Assembly (NCBI GenBank): GCA_964498765.1
Contig: CAZCIU010000004.1
Coordinates: 18,727-82,726, forward strand
Length of the DNA: 64,000 nucleotides
Source: UPXZ01 sp964498765
Lineage (GTDB): Bacteria > Bacteroidota > Bacteroidia > Bacteroidales > Paludibacteraceae
Reading direction: 5' to 3'
Below, piece by piece: positions 1-7,937 of the stretch. The first letter of the stretch is position 1. Every line of letters begins with the position of its first letter. Both the position numbers and the translations under genes were made by a program. The notes under the pieces were generated by a model. It made no database searches. It was given only the letters and a program-made list of their open reading frames with translations, and was not told the origin of the DNA.

Positions 1-517
1 CGTCAAAATTTTTATCAGGCTTTATCCAGAATAGTTCTAGTACACTGTCAGTACTGACTTTATGACTGAAATTGAAATTGAATTTTTCCAGGTTGATATA
101 TTTGATTTTCCATGTTCTGGTGCCAACGTAATTTTCAATCTTTAACCGATCGGCCAAACTACCAGTACCCGTGGAAAAGTAATAATTAACAGTTAAATTG
201 GTCCATTTTCCCTGGTCTTCTTCATTTGGTGAATAGGTCAAATTAATAACAGAGTCCATAAAAGTGCGTTCGTAACCTTGGTAATCAAGAACTGCGGCAG
301 TAAACTTTTTCCCAAATGAATTGAGGGAAATAGTAAGATTTGTTTTTCCAAAAATCAGGATAGAATCCTGATCGTAATTGAGTTTTATCTCACTGGGCAC
401 AATCAAGGCCGGCTGCGATACATCATTGAATGACAGTTCGTTTGTCTAATAAATACAAGAACCGAAAAGCAATGTCAAAAGTAGGTAAATGCTGTTTTTA
501 AACCGATAGTTTTTCAT
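1..517 (-). pseudogene. Lipoprotein gene interrupted by an in-frame TAG; incomplete at window edge
   Basis: From the ATG at 515-517 the minus strand encodes a lipoprotein signal peptide (basic start, Leu-rich core, LLFGS|C with Cys at codon 21), then Ile-Tyr and a TAG stop at 446-448. The same frame then stays open for about 148 codons to the window edge. That stretch reads like a beta-strand-rich extracellular domain (for example VPSEIKLNYDQDSILIFGK). I do not recognise the family. An intact signal peptide joined to a long open frame by one stop codon points to a nonsense mutation, a sequencing error or readthrough. It was probably a periplasmic or surface lipoprotein; function unknown. Confidence 0.6.
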
Positions 518-592
518 AATGAAAATTGTTCAAATGATGTAACAAAGCAAATGAAAATAAATGAATTAAGCAATTGAAATACATTTTTATGC

Positions 593-622
593 AAAAAAAA
601 GGAGCAGAAATTCATCTGCTCC
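593..622 (-). terminator. Rho-independent terminator of the fumarase gene
   Basis: Perfect 8-bp stem GGAGCAGA/TCTGCTCC with a 6-nt loop. On the minus strand it is followed by eight U residues. It lies 25 bases beyond the fumarase stop codon. Confidence 0.85.
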
Positions 623-646
623 TTTCTGAAATTTTTTGAATTTAAC

Positions 647-2281
647 TTAGCACGCAGCCGGTTTTTTAGCAACTTGGAAGAAGTCATTTCCTTTGTCATC
701 TACCAGAATAAATGCAGGGAAATCAACTACATCAATTTTCCAGATAGCTTCCATTCCCAGTTCAGGATATTCCAGAACTTCTACGTTTTTGATGCTGTCT
801 TGTGCTAAAATAGCAGCCGGACCGCCGATAGAACCCAAATAAAAACCGCCGTGTTTCTTGCAAGCATCTGTAACTTGCTGACTGCGATTGCCTTTGGCTA
901 TCATCACCATACTTCCGCCATGCGATTGTAATAAGTCCACGTAGCTGTCCATACGCCCGGCAGTGGTAGGCCCGAATGAACCGGAAGGCAATCCTTTCGG
1001 TGTTTTTGCAGGGCCGGCATAGTAAATCGGGTGATCTTTCACGTATTGTGGAAGTCCCTGTCCTGCGTCAATACGCTCTTTCAGCTTCGCGTGAGCAATG
1101 TCGCGACCCACAATAATCGTTCCTGTAAGCGATAGGCGAGTGGAAACCGGATATTGCGTCAGCGTTTTCAGAATTTCAGACATCGGTTGGTTCAGGTCGA
1201 TTTTTACCGCCGTGCCTTCGCCTTGTTTGCGGTATTCTTCTGGAATGTATTGACCCGGATTATCTTCCATTTTTTCTACCCAAATTCCATCTTTGTTGAT
1301 TTTGCCTTTGATATTGCGGTCAGCAGAGCAAGACACCGCCATTCCTACAAAGCAAGATGCACCGTGGCGAGAAAGACGAATTATCCGCACGTCGTGAGTG
1401 TAATATTTTCCGCCAAATTGAGCCCCGAAACCTTGTTCCTGAGCCGCTTTTTGAATACGTTCTTCCATTTCCACATCGCGGAATGCACGTCCCAGTTCGT
1501 TTCCGGTAGTTGGTAGTTCGTCGTAATATTTGGTAGAAGCCAATTTCACGGTTTTCATACACGCGTCAGCAGAAGTTCCGCCAATTACAAATGCCAGGTG
1601 ATACGGCGGACAAGCTGCCGTACCTAAAGTTTTCATTTTTTCTACCAGGAATTTTTCCAAAGAAACCGGGTTTAGCAAGGCTTTTGTTTCCTGAAAAAGG
1701 TAGGATTTATTGGCAGAACCGCCACCTTTGGCAATGAAAAGAAATTTGTATTCGTCGCCGTGTGAAGCTACTAAGTCAATCTGCGCCGGAAGGTTTGTGC
1801 CGGTATTCACTTCGTCGTACATATTCAGAGCGGCATTTTGCGAGTAGCGAAGATTTTCTTCCGTGTAAGTTTCGTAAATTCCTTTTGAAAGTGCTTCTTC
1901 ATCTGTGCCGTCAGTCCACACATTGTTTCCTTTTTTGGCGTAAACGGTGGCTGTTCCAGTGTCCTGACAAAACGGCAGAACGCCTTTTGCAGAAATTTCA
2001 GCATTGCGAAGCATCGTGATTGCCACGAATTTGTCGTTGTCGCTCGCTTCAGGGTCAGCAAGAATTTTGGCTACTTGCTGCTGATGTTCCGGACGAAGCA
2101 GGAAGTTGCAATCGCGCATTGCAGCACGTGCAAGGGCGGTAAGTCCTTCCGGTTCTACTTTTAGCATTTCGCGGTCACCGCATTTTTCTACACTCACAAA
2201 GTCCTTGGTCAGAAGGTAATACTCTGTTTTTTCTTTCCCCATCGGGAATGGGTCTTGATAAATAAATGGTTTTTTTGACAT
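647..2281 (-). CDS. Class I (iron-sulfur) fumarate hydratase
   Basis: Converts fumarate and malate in the TCA cycle or its reductive branch, in the cytoplasm. The 544-residue length matches class I fumarases of the E. coli FumA/FumB type. Three cysteines expected to hold the 4Fe-4S cluster sit at residues 105 (LPFCQDTGT), 224 (TAACPPYHLA) and 318 (GMAVSCSADRN), the same numbering as FumA. The C-terminal part has KGLPSGSFGPTTAGRMDSY and HGGSMVMIAKGNRS, typical of the beta domain. The gene lies 20 bases after the thioredoxin-fold gene on the same strand, so the two may be cotranscribed, and a strong terminator follows. This oxygen-labile enzyme type fits an organism with low-oxygen metabolism. 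Confidence 0.97.
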   Translation of the reverse strand: MSKKPFIYQDPFPMGKEKTEYYLLTKDFVSVEKCGDREMLKVEPEGLTALARAAMRDCNFLLRPEHQQQVAKILADPEASDNDKFVAITMLRNAEISAKGVLPFCQDTGTATVYAKKGNNVWTDGTDEEALSKGIYETYTEENLRYSQNAALNMYDEVNTGTNLPAQIDLVASHGDEYKFLFIAKGGGSANKSYLFQETKALLNPVSLEKFLVEKMKTLGTAACPPYHLAFVIGGTSADACMKTVKLASTKYYDELPTTGNELGRAFRDVEMEERIQKAAQEQGFGAQFGGKYYTHDVRIIRLSRHGASCFVGMAVSCSADRNIKGKINKDGIWVEKMEDNPGQYIPEEYRKQGEGTAVKIDLNQPMSEILKTLTQYPVSTRLSLTGTIIVGRDIAHAKLKERIDAGQGLPQYVKDHPIYYAGPAKTPKGLPSGSFGPTTAGRMDSYVDLLQSHGGSMVMIAKGNRSQQVTDACKKHGGFYLGSIGGPAAILAQDSIKNVEVLEYPELGMEAIWKIDVVDFPAFILVDDKGNDFFQVAKKPAAC

Positions 2282-2301
2282 ACTTTTTATGTTGTGAAAT
2301 A

Positions 2302-3483
2302 TTATTTTTTCTTCTTGAAACTTTCTAAAGCTTTAGTGTAACTTTCAATTGCTTCGGCATTGTTTGTCGTTTTTGCCATTTCGAGTGCTTTAGTTTCAAT
2401 TTTAATAGCATCTTTTTTCTTACCACTTTCAAATAATAAATGTGCGTAAGTATCTGCAATGTGGTCTTTGTCAGGAGCAAGTTCGTATGCTTTTTGTGCC
2501 CAATTCAAAGCTGTTTTCAATGCATTTTTATCATTGAATTTCTTGTAATTTTCATACACTGTCCATGCGAAGTTATTCAGTTCAGATGCGTTTTTGCTGT
2601 CGGCAAGATAGATTGTTGAAGCTTTCAACAAACCATCCCAGGCAGTTTTGTCTTCGTTGTTTTGGCGGAATTTTCCGTTTGCTTTCAATAAATCTACACG
2701 TTTTTTCACATCAGCAAACAGAGCCGGATCTATATTTTTCAGACTTTCTTCTTTGCTGGCATCTTGAAAATAGGCATTTGCCATGATGCGTGAAATCTTT
2801 TGATCAACCTTATCTTTTCCAATAAACCCGGCAATTTGCTCTCTGTTTTGAAGGAAATACTGAAAAGATGTTGAGTTAATGTCGTTTACATGATTACTAA
2901 ATAAATCCCAGTTTTCTTCAGTATAAATTTGGCTTTCCGGCAAAGTTTGCAGGTATTTGTCCACCAATTCGCCATTTCCATCATCGTAAGGATTTTGGTT
3001 AATGAATTTATTTACAGTTTCACGACTTAAATCGCCGCTTTTGATTTTTTTTGAAAGCGCGCTGAAGTTATTTTCGCTATCGGCAGCGGCTTTTGCCACT
3101 TCAATGAATTTGTCGGCTTTCATACTTCCCAGTCCACGGTGAACCAGTTCGCCGCTTGCGTCTAAGAAAAGATAGGTTGGATACGCTCTGACTTCGTATT
3201 TTTTGGCAATGTCCAAATTTGGACCTTTTTCCATATCCAGTTTCAGGTTTACAAAGTTGGCATTAAAGAAATCACCGACTTCTTTCTGTGGAAAAATGTC
3301 GCGTGCCATCACTTTACAAGGCCCGCACCATTCGGCGTAAGCATCAATAAATACCAATTTATTTTCAGCCTTTGCTTTGGCGAGTGCTACGTTCAAATCT
3401 TGATTTTCTTCAAATATAATGCCTTGAGCAGCTGCTGAAAGTGTAAATACAGCAAGACTGAGGATTAAAAATAATTTTTTCAT
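2302..3483 (-). CDS. Exported thioredoxin-fold protein with C-terminal TPR-like helices
   Basis: A signal peptide (about residues 1-20, ending AAAQ) precedes a thioredoxin domain with the active site WCGPCK at residues 52-57. The DUF255-like start, where the active site follows FIDAYAEWCGPC, is common in Bacteroidota periplasmic thioredoxins. The remaining 250 or so residues are helical, ending in a TPR-like stretch (ALNWAQKAYELAPDKDHIAD). The likely role is disulfide reduction or exchange in the periplasm; partners cannot be read from the sequence. It starts at an ATG with a TATTTTTG -7-like box on the minus strand at 3570-3577. It is the first gene of a probable pair with fumarase. Confidence 0.85.
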   Translation of the reverse strand: MKKLFLILSLAVFTLSAAAQGIIFEENQDLNVALAKAKAENKLVFIDAYAEWCGPCKVMARDIFPQKEVGDFFNANFVNLKLDMEKGPNLDIAKKYEVRAYPTYLFLDASGELVHRGLGSMKADKFIEVAKAAADSENNFSALSKKIKSGDLSRETVNKFINQNPYDDGNGELVDKYLQTLPESQIYTEENWDLFSNHVNDINSTSFQYFLQNREQIAGFIGKDKVDQKISRIMANAYFQDASKEESLKNIDPALFADVKKRVDLLKANGKFRQNNEDKTAWDGLLKASTIYLADSKNASELNNFAWTVYENYKKFNDKNALKTALNWAQKAYELAPDKDHIADTYAHLLFESGKKKDAIKIETKALEMAKTTNNAEAIESYTKALESFKKKK

Positions 3484-3705
3484 CGCTTAATTTTTTAGTT
3501 GAATTTGTGTTATTTTTTATTCAAAATTCTTGTTTTTAGCACATCATCGGCTCTTCAAACAATTAACTACAAAAATAAGAAATATTTAGGATATACGGCT
3601 AAGTGAATGTGTATGAAAATTAGATTTTAAGTTTATTAAAACAATTTGTGTATGATTAATAATTAATTTATGCGATTTTGATTTCTTGATTTCATCAATT
3701 ATTTG

Positions 3706-3713
3706 TAACTTTG
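3706..3713 (+). promoter_or_regulatory. Bacteroidota -7 box for tig
   Basis: TAACTTTG fits the TAnnTTTG consensus. A TTG triplet lies 17 bases upstream (3686-3688) as a weak -33 element. The predicted transcript would have a leader of roughly 130 bases before the conserved tig start. Confidence 0.5.
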
Positions 3714-3727
3714 CACCCCCAATTTAA

Positions 3728-3744
3728 GCATTTGTGTGAAATGC
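3728..3744 (+). other. Small hairpin in the tig leader
   Basis: GCATTT-gtgtg-AAATGC is a perfect 6-bp stem just after the predicted transcription start. It may stabilise the mRNA or be chance; no known riboswitch is recognised. Confidence 0.3.
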
Positions 3745-3850
3745 TATTAACGTGCTAATAATTAAAAAGATATGAAAGCTCTTTTTTAAGAAATTCGGAA
3801 TGAATTTTGACCAAAAAACAGCAGCTGCGTATCATCATTACGAATACAAT

Positions 3851-5212
3851 ATGAATATTTCAAAAAAAGACATTGACCAAAACAATGCAGTGATTACCAT
3901 TAGTGTAACGAAAGAAGATTATGCTGAGAAAGTAGAAAAATCTTTGCGCGATTACCGCAAAAAAGCGAATATGCCTGGTTTCCGTCCGGGAAATGTGCCA
4001 ATCGGCTTAATTAAAAAAATGTATGGAAAAGCCGTGAAAGCAGAAGAAATTAACAACGTAGTTTCTGATAGCTTGGTAAATTACATTGAAGAAAACAAAC
4101 TGCAGATTTTAGGTCAACCACTTCCAAGCGAGGAAGAACAAACTGAATGGGATTTCGACACGCAGGAAGAATTTGATTTTCATTTTGACATTGGTTTGGC
4201 ACCGGAATTTGACGTGGAATTGACCGGAAAAGACAAAGTGCCTTATTACGAAATCACTGTTTCTGACGAAATGATTGATAATCAAGTGAAATCTTACACT
4301 TCTCGTTTCGGAAAATACGAACAAGTAGATACAGTGGAAGAAAAAGACATGGTAAAAGGTCTTTTGGTAGAACTTGAAAATGGTGCTGTAAAAGAAGGTG
4401 GAATTCGTGTGGAAGACGCGGTACTTACGCCTGCTTACATGAAAGATGAAGAGCAAAAAGCACTTTTCGTAGGAAAAACAAAAGGTGAAAAAGTTAGTTT
4501 CAATCCGCTTAAAGCTTTTGAAAATGAAACTGAAATAAGTACACTTCTGAAAATTGCAAAAGAAGAGGTGAAAAACACAACATCTGATTTCGAAATTGAA
4601 ATTTCAGGAATTACTCGCTACACAGACAGCGATGTAAATCAAGAACTTTACGATAAAATTTTTGGCGAAGGAACGGTAAAATCAGACGAAGAATTCCGCA
4701 CAAAAATTACTGAAAGCATCCAGGAAAGTCTGAAAGCTGACAGCGAATATAAATTCAACATTGATGCTCGCGATATGTTTGTGAACAAATTCAAAGATTT
4801 AACTTTCCCGGAAGCATTCTTGAAACGCTGGTTACTTGTCAATAACAAAGAAATGACACAAGAGAAAGTGGAAGAAGACTATCCGAAAATGATTGAAGAT
4901 TTGATTTGGCACCTGACGAAAGATAAAATCGCTACTGCCAACGAAATCAAAATCGAATTCCCTGACATTGAAGAATATGCGAAAAAAGTAGCTAAAGCTC
5001 AATTTGCACAATACGGAATGGTTGGAATGGGCGACGATATCATCGAAAACTACGCTAAAGACCTACTGAAACAAGAAGAAACAATGCGTAATTTCATTGA
5101 CCGTGCAGCAGAAGAAAAAGTATTGGAGTTTGTTCGTGAAAAAGTGAAACTGGACAAAAAATCCATTTCAATCGAAGATTTCAACAAATTATTTGAAACT
5201 GCTGAAGCTTAA
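3851..5212 (+). CDS. tig: Trigger factor, ribosome-associated chaperone
   Basis: Binds nascent chains at the ribosome exit tunnel. The N-terminal ribosome-binding domain carries the signature loop MPGFRPGNVPIGLIKKMYGK (within residues 36-60). A central acidic FKBP-like domain and a long helical C-terminal domain follow. I place the start at the ATG giving MNISKKDIDQNNAVI because family members start at this point. The frame is open from an earlier ATG at 3800, which would add 17 unconserved residues. The protein is about 453 residues, normal for Bacteroidales. clpP-clpX lie about 5 kb downstream on the same strand; the usual tig-clpPX neighbourhood is here split by regulator genes. Confidence 0.95.
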   Translation: MNISKKDIDQNNAVITISVTKEDYAEKVEKSLRDYRKKANMPGFRPGNVPIGLIKKMYGKAVKAEEINNVVSDSLVNYIEENKLQILGQPLPSEEEQTEWDFDTQEEFDFHFDIGLAPEFDVELTGKDKVPYYEITVSDEMIDNQVKSYTSRFGKYEQVDTVEEKDMVKGLLVELENGAVKEGGIRVEDAVLTPAYMKDEEQKALFVGKTKGEKVSFNPLKAFENETEISTLLKIAKEEVKNTTSDFEIEISGITRYTDSDVNQELYDKIFGEGTVKSDEEFRTKITESIQESLKADSEYKFNIDARDMFVNKFKDLTFPEAFLKRWLLVNNKEMTQEKVEEDYPKMIEDLIWHLTKDKIATANEIKIEFPDIEEYAKKVAKAQFAQYGMVGMGDDIIENYAKDLLKQEETMRNFIDRAAEEKVLEFVREKVKLDKKSISIEDFNKLFETAEA

Positions 5213-5233
5213 TTTTTCAGCCAAAAGATATAG

Positions 5234-5265
5234 AAAGCAGCGTGCGAAAGTTCGCTGCTTTTTTT
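5234..5265 (+). terminator. Terminator of tig
   Basis: Nine-bp stem AAAGCAGCG/CGCTGCTTT followed by a T run, 21 bases after the tig stop. It sits between convergent genes and could weakly serve the response regulator gene on the other strand. Confidence 0.85.
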
Positions 5266-5269
5266 ATGC

Positions 5270-5950
5270 TTACAGAACGACAATTCCTTCTTTTATCGCA
5301 AATTTTACCAATTCAATGGTATTATGAAAACCCAGTTTCTGTAGAATATTGTAGCGGTGATTGTCGATTGTACGACTGCTAACGCCCAATTTTGTAGCAA
5401 TTTCTTTGGCGGTGATGCCGTCGCAGAGCAACTCGATAATTTCAATTTCACGCGATGTGAGCGAGTGCTTCGTTTCTACATTTTCTTTCGTTGAAAGTTT
5501 GTTTTCTTGTTCGTAAGTTTTGGCAATGTACGTGTCGTACATGATTTTAGCCACATTTCGCCCAAAAAACTGCGAGCCGGACATCACCGCTTTCACGGCA
5601 TTTACTAAATCATCCTGAATGGCAAGCTTGCTCAGGTAGCCGTTTACGCCAATTTCCAGCAATTCATTAATTGTTTGCAAATTCACTTCCGACGAAAGCA
5701 TAATGACGCTGATTTCGGGAAATTTTTCACGTATAATTCGAGCAGTATCTATTCCGCTGACTTCGGGCATAATGATGTCCAAAAGTATCAAATCCGGAAT
5801 TACGCCAAGTTCCAGATTTCCCAATAATTCCGTTCCGGAGCTGTATTCCGCAATAATTTCCACTTCCGGCATTCGCTCGGCAATGACCACACGCACGCCT
5901 AAGCGATAGAGCGCGTGATCGTCCACCAAAATTATTTTTGTTGTGCTCAT
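5270..5950 (-). CDS. NarL/FixJ-family response regulator
   Basis: An N-terminal receiver domain has an acidic pocket (D10, D11), phospho-acceptor D58 (LILLDIIMPEVSG), a conserved Ser (IMLSSEV) and Lys (YLSK). A C-terminal LuxR-type HTH spans about residues 163-226 (SLTSREIEIIELLCDGITAK ... SSRTIDNHRYNILQKLG). It is a DNA-binding output protein, presumably phosphorylated by the histidine kinase encoded directly upstream: the kinase stop codon ends one base before this ATG. The regulated genes are not evident; the neighbouring AraC-type gene and clpPX are only positional candidates. Confidence 0.93.
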   Translation of the reverse strand: MSTTKIILVDDHALYRLGVRVVIAERMPEVEIIAEYSSGTELLGNLELGVIPDLILLDIIMPEVSGIDTARIIREKFPEISVIMLSSEVNLQTINELLEIGVNGYLSKLAIQDDLVNAVKAVMSGSQFFGRNVAKIMYDTYIAKTYEQENKLSTKENVETKHSLTSREIEIIELLCDGITAKEIATKLGVSSRTIDNHRYNILQKLGFHNTIELVKFAIKEGIVVL

Positions 5951-7792
5951 TTACTTGCCGTTTATGGATTTGTCGAGTAAAAAATAAAACTGCGCACCTT
6001 CATTTTCTTTGCTTTCAAGTTGAAGTTTGCTCTTGTTTTTTGCCAATAATTCCTTGCAAAGTGCCAAACCTAAGCCGGTTCCTTTTTCGCCTTTTGTTCC
6101 AAAACGAACTTTCAGATTTTGTCCGGGCGAGTTAAAGTGTTCAATTTGCTCTTGTGAGAAGCCGATTCCTTCGTCAGCAATTGTTATTTTGGCTTTTTGA
6201 TTTTCGCAATTGCAGGAAATTCGAATACGTTGATTTTCTTTGGAGAATTTCACAGCATTATTAATCAAATTTCGTAAAACAATGGCAATCATCTGTTTGT
6301 CTGCAAAGACAATACAGTTTTTTGAGATTTCCTTATCAAATGTGATGGATTTATTTTGAGCAGCAAAGGTATAAAGTTTCAATTCTTCTTCAATGACTGA
6401 AGCAATTTCAAAACTTTGCGGAGAATATTCAAATTTATTTGTTTGCGCTTTTGCCCAATTTGTCAAATTTTCAATGATTTCCAGTTGATTTCCCGCATTG
6501 TCTTGCATGATTTGGAAATACGATTTCACATCTTTATCTTCATGTGTTTCAAATTTTTTCGCTAAGCTGTCAATTGCCACTTTTTGAGCAATCAACGGCG
6601 ATTTCAAGTCGTGCGAAATAATCGAAAACAGCTTATCTTTTGTTCTGTTGACCTTAATCAGCTCTTTGTTTTGCGCCTGGCGTTTTCGCCACATTTGGTA
6701 CAGAGTGAATATCAAAACCAGTGCAAAAAGTGAAAAAATCGAAAACATGAGCAAAATGCTGTTTTTGCTCTTAATTTTCTCTTTTTGCAGCGCAATTTCC
6801 ATTTCTTTTTCTTCAGATTGGAATTTTACAGTCAGTTCTTTGGTACGCATTTTTAGCTTTTCATCAGCGATGGAATCGGAAATCGAATGATTGATTTTAA
6901 GAATTTCCAAGGCAGTTTTATAATCGCCTTTTTGCTCAAAAAGATCGGCTTTTACTTTGTAAAGTTCAGTCAAAACTTGCTGATAACCTGATTTTTGGAT
7001 AATTTCTTCCGCTTCATTCAGTTGCGACTCGGCAACATTGATCTCATTTCGATTAAGATTTGTTTTTGCCAAATGAATTAAACTCAAAGAGTAAATTTCC
7101 ACGTCGTTGATGGCTTTTGCTGTTTCTAAGGCCTTTTTCAGGTAATTTTCAGCAATTTCCGGCTGCTTCAATTCCTCGTAGCAAGTTCCCAGGTTAAAGT
7201 AAGAATTGCTGATTGTGGCACTGTCTTTTAAGTTGGATTGTAATGCCAGACAACGCTCATAGCCTTCGATGGCTTCTTTGAAATTTCCCTTTTTCTGGTG
7301 AATATTAGCAATGTTATTTTCAGCAATGGAAATCCCTTGCTCGTTTTTCAGTTCTTCAGCTTCTTTTTTGGCTTTCTCGTAATAAAAAAGCGCATCGTCC
7401 CATTGTTCCTGAAAAAAGTGAAGAATTCCGAACTGCATGTACGTTCTGGCTTCGAAGGTTTTATCCGGCATAGCTTGCGATTTGTTTATTTCAATGGCTT
7501 CTGTAAGCGCATCAATGGCTTTAGCGTAATTACCGGAATAAATCAGCATGCTGCCGTATTTATAATATAGGTCGGGAAGATTTTGGAAGTTGAATGGTTT
7601 GTTTTTATAAAAAGAAATAGCTTTTTCGTAAGCAGCACTTGCATTTGTGGCATTCATTTCCTGTTCGGCAGCTTCTGCTTCTTGCAGAAATCCGGCAAAT
7701 TCTTTGGGAAGTACAGACGAATTTTGAGCGAAAACTGTTAAATAAATCGTTTGTAAAAGAATCAGTAGTATAAATATACTTATCTTATTCAT
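5951..7792 (-). CDS. TPR-containing sensor histidine kinase
   Basis: A signal peptide (about 1-22) is followed by periplasmic TPR repeats (about 35-310), a short coiled coil, one membrane helix (about 346-365) and a cytoplasmic kinase core. The H box is FSIISHDLKSPL with His394. N, G1 and G2 boxes are visible (NLINNAVKFS, ADEGIGFS, GTGLGLALCKELL). The layout suggests that TPR-mediated sensing in the periplasm controls phosphorylation of the adjacent NarL-type regulator; the ligand is unknown. A minus-strand -7-like box TAACTTTG lies about 30 bases upstream. The gene is divergent from another TPR regulator. Confidence 0.92.
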   Translation of the reverse strand: MNKISIFILLILLQTIYLTVFAQNSSVLPKEFAGFLQEAEAAEQEMNATNASAAYEKAISFYKNKPFNFQNLPDLYYKYGSMLIYSGNYAKAIDALTEAIEINKSQAMPDKTFEARTYMQFGILHFFQEQWDDALFYYEKAKKEAEELKNEQGISIAENNIANIHQKKGNFKEAIEGYERCLALQSNLKDSATISNSYFNLGTCYEELKQPEIAENYLKKALETAKAINDVEIYSLSLIHLAKTNLNRNEINVAESQLNEAEEIIQKSGYQQVLTELYKVKADLFEQKGDYKTALEILKINHSISDSIADEKLKMRTKELTVKFQSEEKEMEIALQKEKIKSKNSILLMFSIFSLFALVLIFTLYQMWRKRQAQNKELIKVNRTKDKLFSIISHDLKSPLIAQKVAIDSLAKKFETHEDKDVKSYFQIMQDNAGNQLEIIENLTNWAKAQTNKFEYSPQSFEIASVIEEELKLYTFAAQNKSITFDKEISKNCIVFADKQMIAIVLRNLINNAVKFSKENQRIRISCNCENQKAKITIADEGIGFSQEQIEHFNSPGQNLKVRFGTKGEKGTGLGLALCKELLAKNKSKLQLESKENEGAQFYFLLDKSINGK

Positions 7793-7821
7793 TGATTTTC
7801 TTGATTTTAGGTCTTTATGTG

Positions 7822-7829
7822 CAAAGTTA
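7822..7829 (-). promoter_or_regulatory. Candidate -7 box for the histidine kinase operon
   Basis: TAACTTTG on the minus strand, about 30 bases before the kinase ATG. No TTTG is seen at the right -33 distance, so support is partial. Confidence 0.4.
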
Positions 7830-7937
7830 GTACTTTTGCGTTAAATACCTATAAAATTTGCGCAAATTACTTATTTTAATTAATGCTTAAAATGACGACC
7901 TTTGCACTTAATCATTTTACCCACAAACCCACAAACC

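Larger units (their letters stand above)
3484..3850. other. Divergent intergenic region between the thioredoxin-fold gene and tig
   Basis: No gene is evident. It holds -7 boxes for both directions (TATTTTTG on minus at 3570-3577, TAACTTTG on plus at 3706-3713) and the probable tig leader with a small hairpin. A five-codon ATG frame (MKALF) at 3772-3789 and an in-frame upstream ATG at 3800 precede the likely tig start. Confidence 0.5.

Noticed and set aside
3772..3789. Five-codon leader peptide MKALF before tig
   Set aside because: Too short and unconserved to call; no attenuator structure follows it.
3800..3850. In-frame upstream ATG of tig giving a 17-residue extension
   Set aside because: The added residues are unlike the conserved trigger-factor start, which begins at MNISKKDI.
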